10,145 nucleotides of DNA. Origin: CAZWMK01 sp964635065. Lineage in GTDB: Bacteria > Pseudomonadota > Alphaproteobacteria > Sphingomonadales > Sphingomonadaceae. A model generated the notes under the pieces. It did not search any database, was not told the origin of the DNA, and saw nothing but the letters and a program-made list of their open reading frames with translations. Of the stretch, positions 1 to 5,899 are shown in pieces. Numbering within the stretch: position 1 is the first letter of the stretch; each line of letters begins with the position of its first letter. The stretch spans positions 1 to 10,145 of the forward strand of contig CAZWMK010000088.1 in the NCBI GenBank assembly GCA_964635065.1, given 5' to 3'. Position numbers and translations under genes: made by a program.

Positions 1-140
1 TCCACGTTTCATCCGACAACCAGAACAACTAACGCGACATTCCCAACATCCTCCTGCATCAACGCAGACTGCCTGAATCAATGTGCGCGCAGATTTTCAA
101 GAGGCAGACCCTAATTCGAAACCATAGTTCGTCTTCGCGT

Positions 141-163
141 TCTATCTTCTTGGAGAGGATAGA
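141..163 (-). terminator. Imperfect hairpin just downstream of the Slam gene, weak terminator candidate
   Basis: The arms TCTATC (141-146) and GATAGA (158-163) are perfect inverted repeats. Three more pairs form inside (148-150 with 154-156) around a TGG loop, with one mismatched position between. The structure begins 4 nt beyond the Slam stop codon. No T-run follows it on the minus strand, so it does not meet the usual rule for a Rho-independent terminator. It may only protect the 3' end of the mRNA. The remaining 1-140 holds no ORF or motif that I can support. Confidence 0.3.
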
Positions 164-166
164 CGA

Positions 167-1495
167 TCAGAAACGCCGATCGAATGTCAGTTCCAGTCGG
201 GATCGTTGATAGCGATAAAGTGGGATAGGCGATTCCATTCTTTCATGGACAATGCGCAGTCCAGGCATCAGGCCCATGAATGCGAGCTTGCGATTGGCGA
301 TGGTCGCAGATCCACGCAAACGCCAGTCCCGGCGCGCAGACGGAAAAGGCTTGAGGGTTTCATCGCCTGCAAGATAGCTGCCGGCGATGCTGACGCCCGT
401 GCTCCAGCCGCCTTTCCAGTCCCGATAGAAAGCGGCATCGACCTCGCTCAACCATGATGCGTATCCGTTGTCCCGCGCTGTCGTGCGTGATGCTGTTGCG
501 CCCAGAACGAGGAGGCTTTGGGACGACAATGCGTGGCTGCTCTCTAGCCGGAGCGAGGTCGCCCAACCGTCGAGCGCCTTGTTGCGATCATGCGAGATAC
601 GGCGGAGATCGCCAATGGCCGACAGCTGCCATGATCGACTGATGGTGCGATCGACCCTGACCCCGGCACCCAAGGCGCTGGCGTAGCCGCTGCCCGCATA
701 CCAGCGGCGCAGCCATGTTACTTCGGGTGTGATCCGGTTATCGGCCTCTCCAATTTCCAGACCGCCACGAAATTCCAATGATATGTCATCGGTTTTGGCT
801 TTTGGATAAATACGGGCGAAGCCATTGGCCCTGACCACCCCCGACAAATCGGAACGCAGCGGCTGGCGCCATCCGATTTCACCACTTGCAAGAATGCCTG
901 TTCCCGATTTGGCGCGGGCATCGGAATCGAGTGTGAACGGCAGGCCGTACAACTCGATACTCTCGGCAGAGGTGGCCGCATTGATATTGCTGTCGGGGGC
1001 AAGCCCTGCGCTCAGGCTGCCAAAGAGACGCTGTCGTGCACGCATGGCAGAGATGGCGGCATAAACGGTCGTGACGACGCCATCGGGCGGACTGTCAGCC
1101 AGCGCCCGGCGCAACTGACGCTCTGCTGCGCCGTTGCGCCCCAATGCGGCCAGCGCCCGGCCATGTTCAAGCCGGATGCGTGTGGCGCCGGGCTGGGCAG
1201 CGACAAGATCGGCGAGGATCGGTTCAGCTTCGGCTGGCCGTTTCAACTCGATCAACAGGACGGCGCGGGCAAACCGGACATCAAGCTGCGCCCGGTCTTC
1301 CGGCGCGAGTGCGTCGAGCATGGCCAGAGCCACATCGTAGCGGCGCGCAGCAGAAAGCCGTTCGGCCAGGGCAAGAACGCCTGCTCTGTCGGTCTTGATG
1401 CGCGCCGCTGCGGCAGGCGGAGTGGCCGCATTAGCGGGCGGCACGGCGGGCTGGACACCCGCCAGTGCCGCAGCTGTGATCAGTGTCAGGCTCAC
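167..1495 (-). CDS. Slam-type surface lipoprotein assembly modifier (DUF560), TPR plus outer-membrane beta-barrel
   Basis: This 442-aa protein is probably an outer-membrane translocator that moves a cognate lipoprotein to the cell surface. Residues about 1-25 form a hydrophobic, signal-peptide-like stretch ending near ANA. Residues about 37-150 are helical TPR-like repeats, with alanine-rich pairs such as AERLSAARRYDVALAML and AEPILADLVAAQPGATRIR. From about 155 the sequence turns into amphipathic strands, opening with SLSAGLAPDSNINAATS, a typical start of the Slam barrel, and ending in LELTFDRRF with the terminal aromatic residue of outer-membrane barrels. Family knowledge: Slam proteins work on TbpB-like lipoproteins usually encoded next door, and that is the case here. 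The start is GTG, overlapping the upstream stop as GTGA, so translation is probably coupled. No ATG, GTG or TTG lies upstream in frame before a stop at 1562-1564. Oddly, the signal peptide has no positively charged n-region. The specific substrate and ligand are inferred from context only. Confidence 0.85.
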   Translation of the reverse strand: MSLTLITAAALAGVQPAVPPANAATPPAAAARIKTDRAGVLALAERLSAARRYDVALAMLDALAPEDRAQLDVRFARAVLLIELKRPAEAEPILADLVAAQPGATRIRLEHGRALAALGRNGAAERQLRRALADSPPDGVVTTVYAAISAMRARQRLFGSLSAGLAPDSNINAATSAESIELYGLPFTLDSDARAKSGTGILASGEIGWRQPLRSDLSGVVRANGFARIYPKAKTDDISLEFRGGLEIGEADNRITPEVTWLRRWYAGSGYASALGAGVRVDRTISRSWQLSAIGDLRRISHDRNKALDGWATSLRLESSHALSSQSLLVLGATASRTTARDNGYASWLSEVDAAFYRDWKGGWSTGVSIAGSYLAGDETLKPFPSARRDWRLRGSATIANRKLAFMGLMPGLRIVHERMESPIPLYRYQRSRLELTFDRRF

Positions 1496-2448
1496 TGACC
1501 AGCCGTGAAGACGCCGACCGCTTTTTCCGCGCCGCGCGTGACGGCAAAGGTGCCGCCTGTTTCACGCACCTGCGGTCCGAAAAATGCACCGCCCCAGTTG
1601 CCACTGAAGCCGCTGTTGCCGGTTACTGTACCCGCAAAAGACGCAGCCCCCCGATCCAGTGCTGCCGTTCCGCTCAGCCGATCCATGGCGATAGTCTGAC
1701 CGGTTTCGCGGTTGCGGCCGTTGATATCGAGCGTTCCTGCGACCTGTCCTGCACCGAAATCTGCGGTGAGCTGTGCCGAACCTGACAGGCGGTAACTGGC
1801 CGATGCCGAAGTCCACAAACCATCCAGCGTACCATTATAGCGCGCCGTACCCGTCGTCGGTACATCACTGGCCAGTGTGCGCTGCCCGAAGACGAACATC
1901 GCCCAACGCTCGAAATCGGTGTTACCGGATTGGTCGCTTTCACGGTCCCAGATGCCGTAACCGACATGACTGAGGTTGGATCCGGCAGCGCCTGGCGCGC
2001 GCAAAACCAATTCAGTGTCATCGCCGCCGGCGGCATCGCGTTCATATTCGACAAAGCCTGCCCGATCTGGCGTGCGATCCCGGTCACTGTCGCGGTAGGT
2101 CATGCTGTCACTGATGCCGCCCTGATTGAGCGTGATCGTGTAGCTGCGGCTGCCAGGGTCATAAACGAGCGAAACGGCATTGCCGATGCCTGCGGACTGG
2201 CTTGTGGTGGTATTCGACGGGACATCGTTGGGATCGGTAAAGGTGCCGGTGAGCGTGACGGACTGTGTCTCGCCCGCCGCCGTATTGACCAGTGCCCCTG
2301 CCGCTTCGGCTGCGGCACGGCCTGTATCGGACAGCGCGCCGGGTGTGAGGTTCAGCGGTGTGGAACTACCGCCACCGCCGCCACATGCCGCAAGGGCAGG
2401 CAGAAGCGCTATCATTGATAGCGAAGAAACAAGACGAGCGGCAATCAT
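1492..2448 (-). CDS. TbpB-like surface lipoprotein, likely Slam substrate
   Basis: This 318-aa lipoprotein has a hydrophobic signal sequence and a LAAC lipobox, with Cys22 as the predicted lipidated residue. A poly-glycine run (23-27) follows, a common flexible tether in surface-exposed lipoproteins. Residues about 30-200 form a handle-like beta domain. Residues about 200-318 match the TbpB beta-barrel type: SGSAQLTADFGAGQVAGTL, then SGTAALDRGAASFAGTVTG, then the GGAFFGP motif (286-292) and GGTFAV near the end. It is much shorter than two-lobed transferrin receptors, so it resembles the single-lobe TbpB-like or haemophilin-type proteins of other proteobacteria. The start ATG has AGGAAAGGA about 8 nt upstream. 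It overlaps the Slam gene by GTGA and lies 108 nt after the sensor kinase. An acidic DSDRDRTPD loop at 120-128 looks like a calcium-type site. A role in metal, haem or host-protein binding is inference. Confidence 0.85.
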   Translation of the reverse strand: MIAARLVSSLSMIALLPALAACGGGGGSSTPLNLTPGALSDTGRAAAEAAGALVNTAAGETQSVTLTGTFTDPNDVPSNTTTSQSAGIGNAVSLVYDPGSRSYTITLNQGGISDSMTYRDSDRDRTPDRAGFVEYERDAAGGDDTELVLRAPGAAGSNLSHVGYGIWDRESDQSGNTDFERWAMFVFGQRTLASDVPTTGTARYNGTLDGLWTSASASYRLSGSAQLTADFGAGQVAGTLDINGRNRETGQTIAMDRLSGTAALDRGAASFAGTVTGNSGFSGNWGGAFFGPQVRETGGTFAVTRGAEKAVGVFTAGQ

Positions 2449-2490
2449 GGCGTGGATCCTTTCCTGGTGGGAAGTAGACCCTGCTCTTAT

Positions 2491-2511
2491 TGCTGCATGT
2501 CGTGGGCAGCA
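2491..2511. repeat. Hairpin in the leader of the TbpB-like/Slam genes
   Basis: TGCTGC (2491-2496) and GCAGCA (2506-2511) are perfect 6-bp arms around a 9-nt loop, in the 108-bp gap between the kinase and the lipoprotein gene. No T-run follows in either direction. It could be an operator, a leader structure, or a weak barrier separating expression of the two halves of the block. Chance occurrence is also possible. Confidence 0.3.
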
Positions 2512-2534
2512 TGTGGCGTCTGTATGTGATTTTC

Positions 2535-2560
2535 TATATATTCAGCCGAAAAGAGATCAG
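2535..2560 (-). promoter_or_regulatory. Weak promoter candidate for the TbpB-like/Slam pair
   Basis: An AT-rich patch gives a TATATA -10-like hexamer on the minus strand (2535-2540). At 14 to 18 nt spacings only poor -35 matches occur, for example CTGATC at 2555-2560. The patch stands out in an otherwise GC-rich context and lies about 90 bp ahead of the lipoprotein start. This suggests the pair can be transcribed separately from the PepSY-regulator-kinase genes, perhaps with activator help from that regulator. Support is compositional only. Confidence 0.25.
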
Positions 2561-3924
2561 TCGTGCGTCAGGGGCAGGCGCAGGGTAACGCTCAGTCCCG
2601 GGGCGGCATCCTCGAAGGATAGCTGGCCTTTGTGAAGCGCCACGATCGCTGCCACGAGGCTGAGGCCAAGGCCTTGTCCGGGCAGGTTTTCTGCGGCCTT
2701 GCCGCGAAAAAAACGTTCGGTGATCCTGTCTGCCTCGCCCTGTGCCAAACCCGTGCCAGTATCACGCACGCGTATGCAGGCGGTGTTCGCCATCGTCTCG
2801 ACACTGAGGGTGACTTCGCCGCCGGGCTGACTGTGCTTGAGCGCATTATCAAGCAGATTGGTCAGTGCCTGAAATATGAGATCGGGGTCCACGATCGCAG
2901 ACAGGGCTTTGCCTGTATCGACACGCAGCGCGATATGACGCGCACTGGCGGCCGGCTGATACAGTTCTGCTGCATCCGCCGCCAACTGCGCGATGTCCGT
3001 ACAGCGCATGTCGGCGGCATGACGACCTTCCTCGATGCGGGCAATGCGCAACAAGGCATCGAAAATGCGTTGCAGGCGCATGGTTTCCTCAAGCGCCGCT
3101 TCCCGAACAACGGATCTAGTATCGGGATCGTCATCGAACGTGTCCAGCCGTTCCAGCTGCACCCGCAGCCGTGCCAGCGGCGTGCGCAATTCATGCGCGA
3201 CATTGTCCGAAACGCGACGAACCGATTCAAACAGATCTTCGTTGCGTTGAAGCATGAGGTTGAGCGTTTCCGCCAGGCGGTCAAAATCGTCCCCCGTGCC
3301 GCGCACTGGCACCCGTTCGCCAAGCGCTCCCGCCATAACCCGGCGTGCCATGCCGGAAACCGCTTCGATGCGTGCACCGATGGCACGGTTCATGACGATG
3401 CCGCCTACCAGGCCGAACAGCAGGGTCAGGCCCATGATCCAGGGCGCTGCTATGAAGAGCACCTCCTCGCGGTCTTCGATGTCCTCTGCATCGCGGCCCA
3501 CGATCAGACGCGCGCCATCCCGAAAGCGGTGATCGCGTGCGCGCGCGCTGAAATCCTGCTCATCTCCTTCTGCATATGTATCGGCTTCGATGGAGAACAT
3601 CCCGGCGACTGGTCGCGATGGCCAACTGGGCAGATTGGTGGTCGCAACCTTGCCATCAGCTGTGATGAAGGTGTGGAAAGCGCGCCGTGCGCTGTCGTGA
3701 CGCGCGCGCTGATCAAGGGCGGCGATCAGGGCGCTCTCGCCGTCAACGATATAAAGCTGTGTCAGTAGCTGTGCCTCGCGATCCACCTGTGCGCGGATCG
3801 TCTCCATCGGACGCAGGACGGCAAGCCCGTAATAAATGCCGAAAAGCGTGAGCATCGACAGGCACAAAACACCTGCGTAGGTCAGCGCCAGACGGAAGGA
3901 GAGGCTTCGCCAGAGATGGGTCAT
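2557..3924 (-). CDS. Sensor histidine kinase, EnvZ/QseC/PmrB-like class
   Basis: This 455-aa inner-membrane kinase is the partner of the adjacent response regulator. Transmembrane helix 1 covers about 12-36, and a periplasmic sensor region runs from about 37 to 153, rich in acidic and basic residues near its end (GRDAEDIEDREE). Transmembrane helix 2 is at about 155-178 and the HAMP linker at about 179-232. The HisKA domain carries NVAHELRTPLARLR with the phospho-accepting His244. The ATPase domain shows the N-box (QALTNLLDNALKHS, 352-365), the G1 box (RVRDTGTGLA, 386-394), the F-box (ITERFFRG, 401-408) and the G2 box (GQGLGLSL, 416-423). All catalytic boxes are intact. The start codon overlaps the regulator stop as ATGA, which implies coupled translation. 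The signal is unknown. The neighbouring periplasmic PepSY protein is a candidate modulator of the periplasmic domain, by inference. Confidence 0.97.
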   Translation of the reverse strand: MTHLWRSLSFRLALTYAGVLCLSMLTLFGIYYGLAVLRPMETIRAQVDREAQLLTQLYIVDGESALIAALDQRARHDSARRAFHTFITADGKVATTNLPSWPSRPVAGMFSIEADTYAEGDEQDFSARARDHRFRDGARLIVGRDAEDIEDREEVLFIAAPWIMGLTLLFGLVGGIVMNRAIGARIEAVSGMARRVMAGALGERVPVRGTGDDFDRLAETLNLMLQRNEDLFESVRRVSDNVAHELRTPLARLRVQLERLDTFDDDPDTRSVVREAALEETMRLQRIFDALLRIARIEEGRHAADMRCTDIAQLAADAAELYQPAASARHIALRVDTGKALSAIVDPDLIFQALTNLLDNALKHSQPGGEVTLSVETMANTACIRVRDTGTGLAQGEADRITERFFRGKAAENLPGQGLGLSLVAAIVALHKGQLSFEDAAPGLSVTLRLPLTHD

Positions 3925-4598
3925 GCGGCCCGCATCACATACCCTGCACCGCGTACCGTGTGTATCAAAGGCTGCGCCTGATCCCGGTCGAGCTTCTGCC
4001 GCAGATTGCTGATGTGCTGATCTATGATGTTGGTCTGAGGATCGAAGCTGTAGTCCCAGACATTTTCCAGCAGCATGGCGCGCGTCACAACCCGACCGGC
4101 GTTGCGGGCGAGATAGGTCAGGATGCGAAATTCGCGGGTCGTCAGTTCGATACGCTGACCACCCCGTTTGACGACATGGCCCATCAGGTCGATCTCGACA
4201 TCGCCAATGGTAAGGGTTGCCGCATCGTCGGCTTGTGCGCTTTTGCGACGCCCTAAAACCTCAACCCGGGCAAGCAGCTCGGAAAAGGCGAAAGGCTTGG
4301 GCAGATAGTCGTCACCACCTGCCTTCAGCCCCTTGACCCGTTGATCGACATCGCCGAGCGCACTGAGGATCAGCACAGGCGTCTCATCATGACTGGCGCG
4401 GAGTGCCGCCAGTATTTTCAGGCCATCCACATTCGGCAGCATTCTATCAAGGATGATGACATCATAGGTTTCGCATGTTGCCTGTACCAGTCCCGTCCGG
4501 CCATCGGCGCAGTGTTCCACGATGTGCCCGGACTGGCGCAGGCCGTTTGCCACATGCGCGGCAAGGCTTTGATCATCCTCGACCAACAGGATGTGCAT
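3921..4598 (-). CDS. OmpR/PhoB-family response regulator
   Basis: This 225-aa cytosolic DNA-binding regulator is phosphorylated by the downstream kinase. The receiver domain (1-115) carries the acidic pair Asp8/Asp9, the phospho-acceptor Asp51 in IILDRMLPNVDG, Ser79 at the switch position and Lys101 in YLPKPFAFSEL. The winged-helix output domain (about 128-223) shows ELTTREFRILTYLARNAGRVVTRAMLLENVWDYSFDPQTN, then the recognition-helix segment IIDQHISNLRQKLD and the hairpin wing IHTVRGAGYVM. Length and motif order are standard for the QseB/PmrA/CusR-like group. The start ATG has AGGGAGA at good spacing. The gene lies 14 nt after the PepSY gene and overlaps the kinase by ATGA, so the three form one transcription unit. 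Targets are not visible, but the TbpB-like/Slam pair and the unit's own promoter are the obvious candidates. Confidence 0.97.
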   Translation of the reverse strand: MHILLVEDDQSLAAHVANGLRQSGHIVEHCADGRTGLVQATCETYDVIILDRMLPNVDGLKILAALRASHDETPVLILSALGDVDQRVKGLKAGGDDYLPKPFAFSELLARVEVLGRRKSAQADDAATLTIGDVEIDLMGHVVKRGGQRIELTTREFRILTYLARNAGRVVTRAMLLENVWDYSFDPQTNIIDQHISNLRQKLDRDQAQPLIHTVRGAGYVMRAA

Positions 4599-4612
4599 TC
4601 GGGTCTCCCTGC

Positions 4613-5158
4613 TCAGTCATCAACGACGAATGCGAGCCGCTTGCCACTGCGCGGATCAAGATAGATGCCTGCAACGCCGGTACGGGTCGACAGTTCGACT
4701 TCATAGCGTGACTGACCGCTTTCCGTATCGAAATCGACGTCAATTACCTCGCCGCCTGTATCGGCTTCGAGGGTACGCAGCGTCACAGAGAGGGGCTGCG
4801 CCTCTTTCAGGGTACTGAGTGCATTGCCGTTCACCCGCCAGAACCAGCCTTCGAGATGTTCGCGCCTGTTTTTCAGCACAGCACCGCTATAGGCGTCGAT
4901 TTCAAGTTCGCGCAGGGTTTGCCCCTGTACGACGTCGATTTCATAGATCAGTCGACCGTCCTTGCGACGGTCGCGATCCACTTCCATCACCTGCCCCTTG
5001 ATTGTTGCTTCGGCAATGCTGACCGCGCGCACCAGAGTTATGGGACTGTCGGAAGATGCGGGGCGCGGTGCGCTGGCTGCCATCACCGGCAGTGCGATGG
5101 CAATACAGAGTGCTCCGGCAAACAGCGACATACATTTTGGTAACAATGAAGCGTTCAT
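4613..5158 (-). CDS. Periplasmic protein with two PepSY domains
   Basis: This 181-aa protein has an N-terminal signal peptide. After Lys8 there is a hydrophobic core (LFAGALCIAIALPVMA) with an Ala-x-Ala-type cleavage zone near residues 25-30. Two PepSY repeats follow, at about 40-96 and 118-174. Each has the family pattern of a helix, a basic or acidic strand, an EI/EVEL strand and a closing DxxSGxxL-like turn (IDAYSGAVL at 88-95, LDPRSGKRL at 167-174). PepSY domains are small extracytoplasmic modules, often found next to two-component systems, where they are thought to inhibit or modulate a partner. The start ATG has AGGAGA about 6 nt upstream. Being first gene of the regulator-kinase unit suggests a periplasmic accessory sensor or a feedback modulator of the kinase. 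No metal-binding cluster is obvious. Confidence 0.93.
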   Translation of the reverse strand: MNASLLPKCMSLFAGALCIAIALPVMAASAPRPASSDSPITLVRAVSIAEATIKGQVMEVDRDRRKDGRLIYEIDVVQGQTLRELEIDAYSGAVLKNRREHLEGWFWRVNGNALSTLKEAQPLSVTLRTLEADTGGEVIDVDFDTESGQSRYEVELSTRTGVAGIYLDPRSGKRLAFVVDD

Positions 5159-5171
5159 CGAGTGTCTCCTG

Positions 5172-5186
5172 ACAAGAATGTCTTGT
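5172..5186. promoter_or_regulatory. Inverted repeat in the leader of the PepSY gene
   Basis: ACAAGA (5172-5177) and TCTTGT (5181-5186) are perfect arms around ATG. The repeat ends about 13 bp ahead of the PepSY start codon and abuts its ribosome-binding site on the upstream side. It could be an operator or a small mRNA hairpin affecting translation of the first gene of the two-component unit. The function is inferred from position. Confidence 0.3.
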
Positions 5187-5221
5187 TTCCACCCTGCCAG
5201 CCATGCGTGGCGTCTGGATTG

Positions 5222-5236
5222 ATCCTACATGAGGAT
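5222..5236. promoter_or_regulatory. Second inverted repeat upstream of the PepSY gene, operator candidate
   Basis: ATCCT (5222-5226) and AGGAT (5232-5236) form a 5-bp dyad with a 5-bp spacer, 64 bp upstream of the PepSY start. On the minus strand it overlaps a weak -10-like TAGGAT that has a poor TTTCGA -35 sixteen bases before it. A regulator bound here would sit on the promoter of the unit. OmpR-family sites are more often direct repeats, so this is only a candidate. Confidence 0.25.
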
Positions 5237-5275
5237 TTGCCCATCGAAAGGTCTGATAGCCACCCGCTTCTGCTT

Positions 5276-5404
5276 TCATGGGTAAATCTTCACCCAGTCG
5301 GGGATGCCGTCGACCTTGATGATCGCGCACTCCTCGTCAGCAAGGCGATTGGGCAGAAACACAAAAGAATGATTTAGAACGCCCAATACCGCCTTACAAC
5401 GCAT
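5276..5404 (-). CDS. Possible 42-aa small protein, or 3' remnant of a lost gene
   Basis: The reading frame starts with ATG at 5404 and encodes MRCKAVLGVLNHSFVFLPNR, then LADEECAIIKVDGIPDWVKI, then YP before TGA. An in-frame TAG lies 9 nt upstream of the ATG, so the frame cannot extend further. The second half uses GC-ending codons typical of the neighbouring real genes (GAC GAG GAG TGC GCG ATC ATC AAG GTC GAC GGC) and reads like a genuine protein C-terminus. The first half is AT-rich with atypical codons (CTA, GTA, TTT, AAT). No Shine-Dalgarno sequence is evident at the ATG. It could be a real small protein with an internal GTG start (VFLPNR...) or the tail of a gene whose 5' part was replaced. 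I do not recognise a family. It lies 117 bp ahead of the PepSY gene on the same strand. Confidence 0.4.
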   Translation of the reverse strand: MRCKAVLGVLNHSFVFLPNRLADEECAIIKVDGIPDWVKIYP

Positions 5405-5758
5405 GGTAACACGCTACACGTCTTGCCTGTCGAACCTGTAATTTTCCACAACCTGTTTTAGACAGCGACAAAACCAAAATGCGGACCGCACCCGCTTACG
5501 GCCCGGAAAACCGCAGGGAGGACCCGTTACGACCCGTCCGGCCGGATAGACGACGACGCGCGCTCCTTGACCCCAGACCCAGAGAATAAGCCCTGCCCTT
5601 CGGGAAGGAACGAACGGGCTTCCATCGTTTCCCGATGATAGCCTGCAATTCTTTTCTGGTGATTGTCCCGTGATTGTCCGGGGAAAGAAGCGGTAGGCGC
5701 CGCGATGCAGTCAGCGCCCTATACTTCATCTAAATCATTGAATCCGCACGGCGGGCGC
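5405..5758. other. Intergenic stretch with no recognisable gene between the small ORF and tRNA-Thr
   Basis: About 350 bp contain no ORF with credible codon use or family features. The left part (5420-5480) is AT-rich and includes one DnaA-box-like TTTTCCACA (5442-5450), flanked by two ACCTGT copies 16 bp apart. The middle has two related ACCCG(C)TTACG(R)CCCG elements (5490-5506 and 5522-5536) and a TCCGGCCGGA palindrome (5537-5546). The right part has an 11-bp-period direct repeat (5659-5679) and short hairpins (5604-5615, 5623-5637, 5696-5718). No strong terminator is seen downstream of the tRNA. Confidence 0.5.
5659..5679. repeat. Tandem direct repeat with 11-bp period
   Basis: GTGATTGTCC occurs at 5659-5668 and again at 5670-5679, separated by a single C. 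The copies are one helical turn apart, the arrangement used by OmpR-family and many other dimeric regulators. It lies in the non-coding stretch between tRNA-Thr and the small minus-strand ORF. No adjacent promoter is clear. Confidence 0.4.
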
Positions 5759-5833
<75 letters not shown>

Positions 5834-5837
5834 CTGC

Positions 5838-5851
5838 CGAGCGCCCGCTCG
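5838..5851. repeat. GC-rich dyad in the tRNA leader
   Basis: CGAGCG (5838-5843) and CGCTCG (5846-5851) are perfect arms around CC, directly ahead of the mature 5' end of tRNA-Thr on the minus strand. In the precursor transcript this could form a small hairpin next to the RNase P cleavage site, although a two-base loop would need the inner pairs to open. Confidence 0.3.
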
Positions 5852-5864
5852 TGCAGCGGGGGGC

Positions 5865-5893
5865 TTAATGCTTTGGCTGACATGGCTTGTCAA
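5865..5893 (-). promoter_or_regulatory. Promoter of tRNA-Thr
   Basis: On the minus strand a consensus TTGACA (5888-5893) is followed after exactly 17 nt by CATTAA (5865-5870), a plausible -10. The discriminator GCCCCCC right after the -10 is unusually GC-rich, a known feature of stringently controlled stable-RNA promoters. Transcription would begin near 5858, about 25 nt before the mature tRNA. The -35 lies inside a 19-bp perfect inverted repeat. Confidence 0.6.
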
Positions 5894-5899
5894 GCCATG
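5881..5899. repeat. Perfect 19-bp inverted repeat between divergent tRNA-Thr and small gene
   Basis: CATGGCTTG and CAAGCCATG are 9-bp perfect arms around a single T. The centre gives TTGACA on the minus strand and TTGTCA on the plus strand, so the dyad can supply a -35 element to both flanking genes. It could also be a regulator operator. No T-run follows, which argues against a terminator. Confidence 0.6.

Noticed and set aside
1..140. Left edge as part of a gene, phage element or RNA
   Set aside because: I found no ORF with credible codons and no tRNA-like fold or repeat array in this short stretch. It may be intergenic or contain a signal for a gene beyond the edge.
2632..3768. A 378-codon open frame on the plus strand opposite the sensor kinase
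   Set aside because: It is the antisense shadow of an intact kinase with all catalytic boxes. The predicted protein is rich in Cys, His and Arg with no family features, as expected for the reverse strand of a GC-rich gene.
4941..5330. A 129-codon minus-strand frame overlapping the PepSY start and the small ORF
   Set aside because: It runs through two better-supported frames and the regulatory repeats, and its protein has no recognisable pattern.
5442..5450. DnaA-box-like TTTTCCACA, possible replication origin
   Set aside because: Only one copy, no cluster of boxes, and none of the usual origin-associated genes nearby. A single match in AT-rich DNA is not evidence of an origin.
5496..5729. 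A 77-codon minus-strand frame downstream of tRNA-Thr
   Set aside because: Its codons (AGG, AGA, CTA, ACA, GGG, TCT) do not match the neighbouring genes and the product is low-complexity Arg/Ser/Gly. It spans the direct repeats and hairpins. It could be foreign, but I see no support for translation.
5881..5899. The perfect inverted repeat as a Rho-independent terminator
   Set aside because: No T-run follows on either strand, and it lies between divergent genes, so no transcript needs to end there. A promoter or operator role fits better.
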